Shown here one piece after another: positions 57,083 through 64,000 of a DNA stretch of 64,000 nt. A program made the translations under genes and the position numbers. A model generated the notes under the pieces. The model worked only from the letters and a program-made list of their open reading frames with translations. It had not been told where the DNA came from and made no database searches. The DNA is from CAXRBC01 sp041158045. Lineage in GTDB: Bacteria; Actinomycetota; Acidimicrobiia; Acidimicrobiales; Ilumatobacteraceae. Numbering within the stretch: position 1 is the first letter of the stretch; every line of letters begins with the position of its first letter. The DNA lies in assembly GCA_041158045.1 (NCBI GenBank), contig JBEBCD010000023.1, positions 50,634 through 114,633 on the forward strand, read 5' to 3'.

Positions 57083-57088
57083 AGCATA
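57083..57088 (-). promoter_or_regulatory. -10 element of the pyrG transcript
   Basis: Minus-strand TATGCT, 38 bases before the pyrG GTG and just past the end of recN. The leader carries GGGAG, so pyrG is translated from a Shine-Dalgarno site. C/G-rich sequence at the RNA 5' end could allow CTP-responsive control, but no such signal is demonstrated. Confidence 0.5.
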
Positions 57089-57101
57089 CCCGTCGTCCCG
57101 G

Positions 57102-58685
57102 TCACCTGCGGCCGGCCCGCGAGGCGTCGATGAGTTCGCGGGCGTGGCGCACGGCCGAGTCCTTGGCCACGCCCCCCGAGAGCATGCGCGCCACCTCGTC
57201 GACCCGCTCGTCGCCGGCGAGGATGCGCGCCTCGGCGAAGGTCGCGCCCTTGGACACGCGCTTGGCCACGCCGACCTGCGTCGTCGCTGCCGCCGCCACC
57301 TGCGCGAGGTGCGTGACCACCAGCACCTGGTGGCGCCGCCCGAGCCTCGCGAGGGCCTCGGCCACCGCCACCGCGGCCGACCCGCCGATCCCCGCGTCCA
57401 CCTCGTCGAACACGAGGGTGTCGGGGGCCCGGGTCAGCACGAGGCGCAGGCCCAGCATGGTCCGCGCGAGCTCGCCGCCCGAGGCGACCTTGGACAGCGG
57501 TGCGAGGGGTGCCCCCGGGTTGGCCGCGAGGAGGAACGTCACCTCGTCGCCCGCGCCGTCCCCGACCTCCACCGAGAGGCGGGCGTGCGGCATGGCGAGG
57601 GCGCCGAGGTGCCGCTCGACGGCCGAGGCGAGCGCCGGCGCCGCGGCCCGGCGCGCCTCCCCGACGGCGGCCTCGCAGCGCCCCAGCTCGGCGGCCGCCG
57701 CGGCCCGGTCGGCATCGAGCCCCGCCGCGCGGGCCTCGTAGCCCTCCAGCTCGGCGAGGCGCCGCGCGGCGTCGTCGCCGTACGCGATCACCTCGGCGAG
57801 CGTCGCGCCGTACTTGCGCCGCAGGTCCACCAGCAGCCCGCGACGCTCGCGCACCTCCGCGAGCCGGCCCGGGTCCTCCTCGATCGACTCTGCGAGCGCC
57901 CGCAGCTCGGCCGCGATGTCGTCGAGCTCGGCCTGCGCGCCGCGCAGTCGCGCATCGGCCGCCGCGAGGGCCTCCCGCCCCGCGAGCGCCTGCACCGCAC
58001 CGCCGACGGCGTCGGTGGCGCCGCCGTCGTCGACGAGGGCCGCGACCGCGCGCCACAGCGCCTCGCGATGCGCCACCGCGTCGGCGAGGAGGTCCTCCTC
58101 GCGCTCGAGGCGCTCCTCCTCGTCGGCCTCCGCGAGGCCCGCCGCCGCGATCTCCTCCACCTGGAAGCGCAGCAGGTCGATCTCCCGCGCCCTCGCCCGC
58201 TCGTCGCCCCCGAGCGTCGCGAGCGCCGCGTCGATCTCCGTCACCCGCGCGCGCGCCGCCCGCAGCGGCCCGAGGTCGATGCCCGCGTGCGCGTCGAGCG
58301 CGTCGCGCTGCGCCGCCGCCCCGAGGAGGCTCTGGTGCGCGTGCTGTCCGTGCAGGTCCACGAGGCGCGCGCCGTGCTCGGCGAGCTGCGCCACCGTGGC
58401 GAGGCGGCCGTTGACGTAGGCACGCGAGCGACCGTCGGTCGGCACGACGCGCGCGAGCACCACCTCGTCGTCGCCGTCGACGAAGCGCCCCTCGACTCGC
58501 GCCTCCGCCGCGCCCGGGCGCACCACGCCCGCGTCGGCGCGACCGCCGACGAGGAGGCTGATCGCCTCGACGAGCATCGTCTTGCCCGCGCCGGTCTCGC
58601 CAGTGAGCGCGGTGAGTCCCGCGTCGAGCACGAGGTCCAGCGACTCGATGACGCCGAGGTCCTCGATGTGGAGCTCGGCGAGCAC
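57102..58685 (-). CDS. recN: DNA repair protein RecN
   Basis: A 527-residue SMC-like repair ATPase. ELHIEDLGVIESLDLVLDAGLTALTGETGAGKTML is the N-terminal head (Walker A GETGAGKT), a long coiled coil follows (about 150-330), and the C-terminal head has SGGELARTMLGLRLVL (ABC signature), TLVFDEVDAGIGG (Walker B) and VVTHLAQVAAAA. It acts in double-strand break repair. The GTG start overlaps the TAG stop of nadK by one base (TAGTG). Confidence 0.95.
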   Translation of the reverse strand: MLAELHIEDLGVIESLDLVLDAGLTALTGETGAGKTMLVEAISLLVGGRADAGVVRPGAAEARVEGRFVDGDDEVVLARVVPTDGRSRAYVNGRLATVAQLAEHGARLVDLHGQHAHQSLLGAAAQRDALDAHAGIDLGPLRAARARVTEIDAALATLGGDERARAREIDLLRFQVEEIAAAGLAEADEEERLEREEDLLADAVAHREALWRAVAALVDDGGATDAVGGAVQALAGREALAAADARLRGAQAELDDIAAELRALAESIEEDPGRLAEVRERRGLLVDLRRKYGATLAEVIAYGDDAARRLAELEGYEARAAGLDADRAAAAAELGRCEAAVGEARRAAAPALASAVERHLGALAMPHARLSVEVGDGAGDEVTFLLAANPGAPLAPLSKVASGGELARTMLGLRLVLTRAPDTLVFDEVDAGIGGSAAVAVAEALARLGRRHQVLVVTHLAQVAAAATTQVGVAKRVSKGATFAEARILAGDERVDEVARMLSGGVAKDSAVRHARELIDASRAGRR

Positions 58686-59563
58686 TACTCGTCCCCGAGG
58701 CCGAACTTCATGCGCACGATCTGGTGGAACTCGGGCGTGCCCCGGCGCAGGAAGCAGGCGGTCGCCGGCGCACGGTCGCACGCCACCGAGTCGCCGGGCT
58801 CGAGGGTGGCGACCCGGCGGCCGTCGATCACGAGGTCCGCCTCGCGCGTGCCCACGAGCGACAGCGCGAGCGCCTCGGCATCGTCGAGCACGAGGCTGCG
58901 GTCGAAGAGCATGTGCGGCGAGACCGGAGTGAGCACGATGGCGCGCTGGCGCGGCGACAGCACCGGTCCACGGGCCGACATGTTGTAGGCCGTCGAGCCC
59001 GTCGGCGTGGCGACGATGAGGCCGTCGGCCGAGTAGCGGGCGAACTGCGCGCCGTCGATCGCCACGTCGACCCAGATCGTGTGGCCCGACTGCTGGCGCT
59101 CGAGCACCGCCTCGTTGAGCGCCCGCCACTCGAGCGGCGCCCCGCCCTCGCGCCGGCGCACGGCGACGCGCAGCATCATGCGCTCGTCGAGCCGGCATCC
59201 CGACGTCCCCGGCGACTCGAGCCACGCCCCCATCACGGCGACGGCCTCGTCGGGCTCGACCTCGGCGAGGTAGCCGAGCGTGCCGACGTGCACCGAGAGG
59301 ATCGGCACCGCCGCTCCGTCGAGCAGGTGCACCGCGCGCAGGATCGTGCCGTCACCCCCGAGGCAGACGAGCAGGTCGGCCTCCCCCGCGGGCCGCTCCG
59401 CGCCGAGCGCCGTGAGGCCGTGGGCCGCGGCATCCTCGACCGGCATCCACATGCGGTGCCCCCGCGGCTCGAGCCACGCTCGCATCCGCGCCACGAGGTC
59501 CCGCACCGCGGGCCGGTCGTGGTGCGCGACGACGAGGACCTGGCGGGACGCGGACGTTGCCAT
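58685..59563 (-). CDS. nadK: NAD kinase
   Basis: A 292-residue NAD kinase that makes NADP. The signature GGDG is at residues 69-72 (VCLGGDGTILRA), ALNEAVLER holds the NE pair, GLIVATPTGSTAYNMSARGPV is the conserved glycine-rich block, and PHMLFDRSLVL follows. The ATG is preferred over an earlier GTG that sits close to the tlyA stop; the TAG of that stop is also the first part of TAGGGT, a possible -10 box. tlyA-nadK-recN order is as in mycobacteria. Confidence 0.94.
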   Translation of the reverse strand: MATSASRQVLVVAHHDRPAVRDLVARMRAWLEPRGHRMWMPVEDAAAHGLTALGAERPAGEADLLVCLGGDGTILRAVHLLDGAAVPILSVHVGTLGYLAEVEPDEAVAVMGAWLESPGTSGCRLDERMMLRVAVRRREGGAPLEWRALNEAVLERQQSGHTIWVDVAIDGAQFARYSADGLIVATPTGSTAYNMSARGPVLSPRQRAIVLTPVSPHMLFDRSLVLDDAEALALSLVGTREADLVIDGRRVATLEPGDSVACDRAPATACFLRRGTPEFHQIVRMKFGLGDE

Positions 59564-59579
59564 CGGGATCGCGCCCACC

Positions 59580-60347
59580 CTAGGTCGGGGGCGCGCGCCG
59601 CACGCGGAGGAAGAACTCGGCGTTGCCTCCCCGCCCGTCGATCGGCGAGCGCACCGGCGCGTCGACCATCCCTCCGAGTCGGCCGAACGCCGCGGCGACC
59701 TCCTCGCACGTGCGCCGCCACACCCCGGGGTCGGCCACGACGCCCTCGCCGCGCGACGCCTCCTCCCGCGTCGCCTCGTACTGCGGCTTCACGAGCACGA
59801 GCGCCTCGCCTCCCGGCGCGACCGCCGCCCAGATCGCCCCTGCCACCGACGCCGTCGAGATGAACGACAGGTCCACCACGACGAGGGAGAAGGGCGCGCG
59901 CCACGGCGACGCCGCGTCGCGCGCGGCGAGCAGCGCGGGCACCTCGCGCACGTGCGTGCCGTCGACCACCGCGACGCGCGGGTCGGCGGCGAGGCGCTCG
60001 TGGAGCAGGCCGGTGCCCACGTCGAGCGCCACGACCTCCGCCGCGCCGCGGCCGAGCAGCACCTCGGTGAAGCCCCCGGTGCTCGCGCCGACGTCGAGAC
60101 AGCGCCGTCCGTCGACGCGCACGCCCCACGCCGCGATCGCGCCCTCGAGCTTGGCCCCGCCGCGCCCCACGGGCTCGCGCGCCGCACGGACCGCGAGCTG
60201 CTCCCCGGACGCCACGAGGCGCCCGTGCGACGCGACGGGTGCGCCGCCGGCCGTCACGCGCCCGGCGTCCACGAGGGCGCGCGCCTCGTCGGGCGACGCC
60301 GCGAGCCCGCGGGCCACGAGCGCCGCGACGACGTCGACGCGCCTCAC
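59580..60347 (-). CDS. tlyA: TlyA-family rRNA 2'-O-methyltransferase/hemolysin-like
   Basis: A 255-residue protein of the TlyA family. It has an N-terminal S4-like RNA-binding domain (AALVARGLAASPDEARALVDAGRVTAGG) and an FtsJ-like methyltransferase domain (CLDVGASTGGFTEVLLGRGAAEVVALDVG with SAM motif, VVVDLSFIS, VLVKPQYE). In mycobacteria it 2'-O-methylates 16S and 23S rRNA and confers capreomycin sensitivity. The GTG overlaps the HAD-gene stop (GTGA). Confidence 0.9.
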   Translation of the reverse strand: MRRVDVVAALVARGLAASPDEARALVDAGRVTAGGAPVASHGRLVASGEQLAVRAAREPVGRGGAKLEGAIAAWGVRVDGRRCLDVGASTGGFTEVLLGRGAAEVVALDVGTGLLHERLAADPRVAVVDGTHVREVPALLAARDAASPWRAPFSLVVVDLSFISTASVAGAIWAAVAPGGEALVLVKPQYEATREEASRGEGVVADPGVWRRTCEEVAAAFGRLGGMVDAPVRSPIDGRGGNAEFFLRVRRAPPT

Positions 60348-61156
60348 TCGGCGAGCATCCGATCCACGCAGTCGGCGAGGTCGCGGACCGCGGCGGTGCG
60401 CGAGTCGGCCGCCGCCGCGGCACTCGCCGCGACCGCCGACGTGACGCCCGAGGCGGCGAGCGCGAAGCGCGCCCCGATCGTGCGGGCGAAGGCCCCGTCG
60501 GTGTCGTCCCGGTCGCCCACGACCCAGCAACCCGAGAGGTCCTCGATCCCGAGGGTGCGGCGCACGAGGTCGCCCATCGGCGCGCACGGCTTGCCGGCCA
60601 CCGTGGCGACGACGCCCGACGCGCTCTCCACCGCGACGAGGATCGATCCGCCGCCAGGCGACAGGCCGTACTCGTGCGGGTACGTCGCGTCGCGATTGGT
60701 CCCGATGAGGCGCGCCCCGGCGCGCACCGCCGCCGACGCCCGCGCGAGGCCGAGGTAGTCGAACGTCTCGTGGTACCCGACGAGCACCGCATCGGCGGGC
60801 TCGGCGGCGTCGTCGAGCGCGCGCGAGCCGTCGTCGGTGCGGCCCGCGACCACGGCGCCCGCCCGCTCGACCGCCTGCACGATGCCCGGGCCGCCGGCGA
60901 CGAGCACGCGCTCCCCCGCGCGCAGCAGGAGCGCCGCCGCCATGCTCGAGGTGAGCACGTCGCCCGCGGCAGGGATCCCCATGGCCCCGAGCGCGGCCTC
61001 CTGCCGCTCGACCGGGGCCGACGAGTTGTTGGTGACGAAGAGCACGCGCACCCCCGCGGCCCGGGCGCGCGCGACCGCGTCCACCGAGCCCGGGATCGGC
61101 ACCCGCCCGAGCCACACCACGCCGTCGAGGTCGCAGATGAGCGCCGGGGCTGGCAC
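60344..61156 (-). CDS. HAD-IIA family phosphatase (NagD-like)
   Basis: A 270-residue HAD phosphatase with subclass IIA cap. The nucleophile motif I is ICDLDGVVWLG (Asp9 and Asp11), motif II is FVTNNSS, the cap has VGYHETFDYLGLARA, and motif IV is VVGDRDDTDGAFA near the end; the K in AGKPCAPM is motif III. It dephosphorylates a small phospho-sugar or nucleotide. The GTG start is ten bases from the divergent DUF1015 GTG. In mycobacteria this gene also precedes tlyA. Confidence 0.9.
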   Translation of the reverse strand: MPAPALICDLDGVVWLGRVPIPGSVDAVARARAAGVRVLFVTNNSSAPVERQEAALGAMGIPAAGDVLTSSMAAALLLRAGERVLVAGGPGIVQAVERAGAVVAGRTDDGSRALDDAAEPADAVLVGYHETFDYLGLARASAAVRAGARLIGTNRDATYPHEYGLSPGGGSILVAVESASGVVATVAGKPCAPMGDLVRRTLGIEDLSGCWVVGDRDDTDGAFARTIGARFALAASGVTSAVAASAAAAADSRTAAVRDLADCVDRMLAE

Positions 61157-61165
61157 CCTTGGAGT

Positions 61166-62350
61166 GTGCCAGAGTTCGTCCCCTTCCGCGGCACGCGCTA
61201 CGCGCCCCGACTCGCGGGCGAGCTCGGGCGACTGTGGGCGCCGCCGTACGACGTGCTCTCCGACGTCGACCGCGCGCGCCTGGCCGCGCGGCATGCGCGC
61301 AACGTGGTGCACGTCGACGTGCCCGTCGCCGGCGACGGCGCCGACCCCTACGCGGTGGCCGCGAGCCGACTGCGCGACTGGTGCGCCGACGGCACGCTCG
61401 TCACGGACGACGACCCGTCGTACACGATCGTGCGCACCTCCTTCGTCGACGCCGCGGGCCGCGCCCGCACGACCGTCGGCGTGATGGGTGCCTTGCGCAT
61501 CGAGGCGCCGGACGACCCGGGCGTGCGGCCCCACGAGCGCACCACGCCCAAGGCCTCGACCGATCGGCTCGAGCTCACCCGCGCGACGCGGGCCCAACTC
61601 TCGCCCGTCTGGGGGCTGTCGCTCGCCGCGGGCCTCACCCGCGCGCTCGACGCGGCCGGCACCCCCGCGGGCGAGGCGGCCGACGACGACGGTGTCGTGC
61701 ACCGCTACGAGCGCGTCGACGACCCGGCGCGCGTCGCGGCCATCGGCCGCGCGGTCGGGTCCGCGACGATCGTGATCGCCGACGGCCACCACCGCTATGC
61801 CGTCTCGCGCGCCTACCGCGACGAGCCCGGCGCGCCGGACGGGGCGCGCCACGTGCTCGCGCACGTGAACGAGCTGGTCGAGGACCAGCTCGCCGTCGCG
61901 GCGATCCACCGGCTCTACGCCGCCGTCGACCCCGCGGCGCTCGAGACCGCGCTCGCGCGCGCGTTCGACCCGCGACCGCTCGGCCCGGTGCCCGGGGACG
62001 TCGTGGCCCGCATGTCGCGCGACGGCCACGCGACCCTCGTGCGGCGCGACGGCTCGGCCGTCGCGCTCGTGCCGCGCCCGGGCGCGTTCGACGGCGTGCG
62101 CGACCTCGACTCGGCGCGGCTCGAGCACGCGCTCGCCGACCTCCCCCACGAGGTCGCGTACCAACACGGCGTCGACGAGGTCCGCGCCCGCGTCGCGGCG
62201 GGCGGCGCCGTCGCGGCCGTGCTCATCCGGCCCGTCGGCGTCCCGGAGATCACCCGCACCGCGCGCGAGGGCGTGCTCATGCCGCCCAAGTCGACCTTCT
62301 TCACGCCCAAGCTGCGCACGGGCCCGGTGCTGCGCCTCCTCGAGCCCTAG
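61166..62350 (+). CDS. DUF1015 family protein
   Basis: A 394-residue member of DUF1015 with the usual set of motifs: VPFRGTRYAP near the start and APPYDVLSD, RPHERTTPKAS, VIADGHHRYAVSRAY and the terminal PPKSTFFTPKLRTG. The role is unknown; the family resembles SerC-associated proteins and is widespread in bacteria. The GTG start is at the left end of a nine-base intergenic gap with the HAD gene, and the 3' end overlaps the TPR gene by four bases. Confidence 0.9.
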   Translation: MPEFVPFRGTRYAPRLAGELGRLWAPPYDVLSDVDRARLAARHARNVVHVDVPVAGDGADPYAVAASRLRDWCADGTLVTDDDPSYTIVRTSFVDAAGRARTTVGVMGALRIEAPDDPGVRPHERTTPKASTDRLELTRATRAQLSPVWGLSLAAGLTRALDAAGTPAGEAADDDGVVHRYERVDDPARVAAIGRAVGSATIVIADGHHRYAVSRAYRDEPGAPDGARHVLAHVNELVEDQLAVAAIHRLYAAVDPAALETALARAFDPRPLGPVPGDVVARMSRDGHATLVRRDGSAVALVPRPGAFDGVRDLDSARLEHALADLPHEVAYQHGVDEVRARVAAGGAVAAVLIRPVGVPEITRTAREGVLMPPKSTFFTPKLRTGPVLRLLEP

Positions 62351-63351
62351 CCGCCGAGGGCTCCGAGCCGCTCCCTCGCATCGGCGAAGCGCGCGTCCTC
62401 GCCGAGGATCTTGGCGTAGAGACGCCGCGCGGTGGCCACCTCGCCGGCACGGTCGTAGAGATCCGCGAGGACGTACCACTCCCGGAGGTGGTGCTCGCGC
62501 ACGCGCCGCGGGTCGCGGGTCCCGTGCGTCATGGTGCGGATCGCCGCGGCGAGCTCACCACGGTCGGCGAGCGAGCCGGCCATCGTCATGCGCCCCTCGG
62601 CGAGGATCCACGGTGCCGGCGAGGCGGCCCGTACCTCGGCCCACAGGCGCTCCACCTCGTGGTGGCGGCCGAGCGCCCGGTGACAGTCGGCGAGCACGAC
62701 CGCGACGGACGGGTCGCCGGGCCGCAGCTCGCGCGCGAGATCGAGGTGCCGCACGGCCTCCTGCCACCGCCCGAGTCGGTACGCCGAGAGACCGAGGATC
62801 TCGTGCGCGAGCCCGATGCCCTCGAGGTCGGCCATGTGGGCGAGCACCGCCGAGCGCGCCTGCGCGTAGCGGTGCGCCTCGAAGTGCTGGGCCGCCTGCG
62901 CGAGCCACGCGAGCACGCGCGGCGCGCGGCCCGCGCCGTGACGCCCGCGCACCTCGCGCTGGACGCGCGCGTCGAGGTCGTCGACCGTGATGCGGGCGAT
63001 CGTGCGCGGCTGTCGCCCGCGCCCCGCTGGGCGCGGTGCGCCCTCCGCGCCCTCGTCCACCCAGCGCGCCTCGGGGCGATCCCCGCGCGGCATCGGGCGT
63101 TCGGGGCCGTACTTGCGCCGCCCGATCCGGGCGCGCACCTCCTCGCGGCGGCGCTCGGCGTCGGTGCGCGGCTCCGGGCGCGCGGGACGCGCCGACGAGC
63201 CGGGGAGATCGGGACGTCCGGGACGATCGGGACGATCGGGACGATCGGGCCGTCCGGGACGTCCGGGACGTCCGGACTTGCCACCGCGACCGGGACGTCC
63301 CGGCTTGCCGGGTCGCCCGGGGCGACGGGGTCGACGATCGTCGCGCGCCAT
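62347..63351 (-). CDS. TPR-repeat protein with Arg/Pro/Gly-rich N-terminus
   Basis: A 334-residue protein. The first 50 residues are RPG and RPD repeats encoded by 9-base tandem repeats, then a charged linker, and from about 130 to the end TPR-like helices (HFEAHRYAQARSAVLAHM, GLSAYRLGRWQEAVRHLDLA, ADCHRALGRHHEVERLWAEV, YDRAGEVATARRLYAKIL). TPRs mediate protein contacts; no catalytic function is visible. The ATG lies nine bases after TAGCGT (63361-63366). It follows the rRNA operon terminator. Partner unknown. Confidence 0.78.
   Translation of the reverse strand: MARDDRRPRRPGRPGKPGRPGRGGKSGRPGRPGRPDRPDRPDRPGRPDLPGSSARPARPEPRTDAERRREEVRARIGRRKYGPERPMPRGDRPEARWVDEGAEGAPRPAGRGRQPRTIARITVDDLDARVQREVRGRHGAGRAPRVLAWLAQAAQHFEAHRYAQARSAVLAHMADLEGIGLAHEILGLSAYRLGRWQEAVRHLDLARELRPGDPSVAVVLADCHRALGRHHEVERLWAEVRAASPAPWILAEGRMTMAGSLADRGELAAAIRTMTHGTRDPRRVREHHLREWYVLADLYDRAGEVATARRLYAKILGEDARFADARERLGALGG
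63204..63275. repeat. Tandem 9-base repeats encoding RPG/RPD units
   Basis: Eight near-identical 9-base units (consensus GACGATCGG or GACGTCCGG on the plus strand) lie in the TPR gene's N-terminal coding region. Each unit gives one RPD or RPG triplet on the coding strand. Such repeats change length by slippage, always keeping frame. Confidence 0.75.
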
Positions 63352-63360
63352 GGCGCACCG

Positions 63361-63366
63361 ACGCTA
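63361..63366 (-). promoter_or_regulatory. -10 element of the TPR gene
   Basis: Minus-strand TAGCGT, nine bases before the ATG, between the rRNA terminator and the TPR gene. Confidence 0.4.
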
Positions 63367-63394
63367 ACGCCGACCGACGAGTGCCCGGATGCGC

Positions 63395-63425
63395 GAAGAG
63401 CCCCGGCCGGTGGCCGGGGCTCTTC
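63395..63425 (-). terminator. rRNA operon terminator hairpin
   Basis: A perfect 14-bp inverted repeat (GAAGAGCCCCGGCC and its complement) with a three-base loop, 12 bases beyond the 3' end of 5S rRNA on the minus strand. It is typical for ending an rRNA operon. Confidence 0.85.
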
Positions 63426-63436
63426 AGCGAGCGAAA

Positions 63437-63551
63437 TCTGGCGGCGACCTACTCTCCCAGGGGGTCTACCCCCAAGTACCATCGGCGCGGGCGGGCTTAA
63501 CTGCCGTGTTCGGGATGGGAACGGGTGTGACCCCGCCGCCATGGCCACCAG
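63437..63551 (-). rRNA. rrf: 5S ribosomal RNA
   Basis: Read on the minus strand the sequence starts TGGTGGCCATGGCGG and contains the conserved CCCGTTCCCATCCCGAACACGG loop region and GATGGTACTTGGGGGTAGACC, ending TAGGTCGCCGCCA. Its 5' TGGTGGC pairs with the 3' GCCGCCA as helix I. Ends are accurate to a few bases. Confidence 0.95.
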
Positions 63552-63607
63552 AAACTTGTGTCGATCGAGGGACGTCCCCCGAGGACTTCAGAGCAAGCAC
63601 GAGCACG
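63552..63607 (-). other. 23S-5S rRNA spacer
   Basis: About 56 bases with no gene or tRNA; it holds only the processing spacer. No further structure seen. Confidence 0.5.

Positions 63608-64000
<393 letters not shown>

Noticed and set aside
63204..63275. Short direct repeats as a possible CRISPR array
   Set aside because: Units are 9 bases with no spacers, lie within a coding region and encode a repeated tripeptide; no cas genes are present.

Overview
The window is very G+C-rich, almost gap-free chromosomal DNA from an actinobacterium. The evidence is a complete Pup-proteasome locus (mpa, dop, pup, prcB, prcA, pafA), a GarA/FtsR-like/gcvH block like that of Mycobacterium, DUF4193-like and SCO6745-type proteins, and many genes that appear to be transcribed without a leader from TANNNT -10 boxes. 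An Acidimicrobiia or related deep actinobacterial lineage fits, but the sequence alone does not prove the class. No prophage, insertion sequence or CRISPR array is visible. The longest stretch without a protein gene is the 258-base gcvP leader, which holds a tandem glycine riboswitch.

Layout. Positions 1-2485 hold the end of a D-Ala-D-Ala carboxypeptidase, a LON-domain protein, two small membrane proteins, trmI and an antisense [3Fe-4S] ferredoxin. Positions 2560-8939 are the proteasome/pupylation locus, followed by signal peptidase I, a GDPD, the Tat genes and a Ski2-like helicase (8963-14048). Positions 14045-24247 carry mixed housekeeping and lipid-related genes, including an M20 hydrolase, a fused double ThyX-like protein, an acetyltransferase, an enoyl-CoA hydratase, a gamma-carbonic anhydrase-like protein and a threonine-aldolase-like enzyme. 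Positions 25064-32525 are the glycine-cleavage region: riboswitch-controlled gcvP on the plus strand, and gcvT, two MerR regulators, a DUF151 nuclease, a GarA-like FHA protein, gcvH and a CDP-alcohol phosphatidyltransferase on the minus strand. Positions 32556-40117 contain a HIT protein, YedK/HMCES, two secreted collagen-like paralogues, tRNA-Pro, der, ispH, an acyl-CoA synthetase and a second GDPD.

Positions 40127-46848 form a possible uptake and salvage cluster: a flavin-dependent oxidoreductase, a cytosine-deaminase-type amidohydrolase, an NMT1/ThiY-type ABC importer, a creatininase-family hydrolase and a phosphoribosyltransferase. Positions 46923-62350 form a long, mostly minus-strand housekeeping block: HAD, tlyA, nadK, recN, pyrG, nudix, xerD, an HD protein, scpA, scpB, rluB, tyrA and aroA, with trpS, an AlkA-type glycosylase and a DUF1015 gene on the plus strand. 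The right edge holds a TPR protein and the 3' end of an rRNA operon (23S and 5S on the minus strand, then a strong terminator).

Three themes stand out. First, 22 starts lie 6-9 bases after a TANNNT box, including an 11-codon leaderless ORF whose stop overlaps the mpa start. Second, operons are held together by NTGA stop/start overlaps, and several genes seem to use CTG as the N. Third, some proteins are unusual: a tandem ThyX-like protein whose active-site signature is split between its halves, a GarA homologue with a zinc ribbon in place of the phospho-switch, and a stand-alone YegS-type C-terminal domain.
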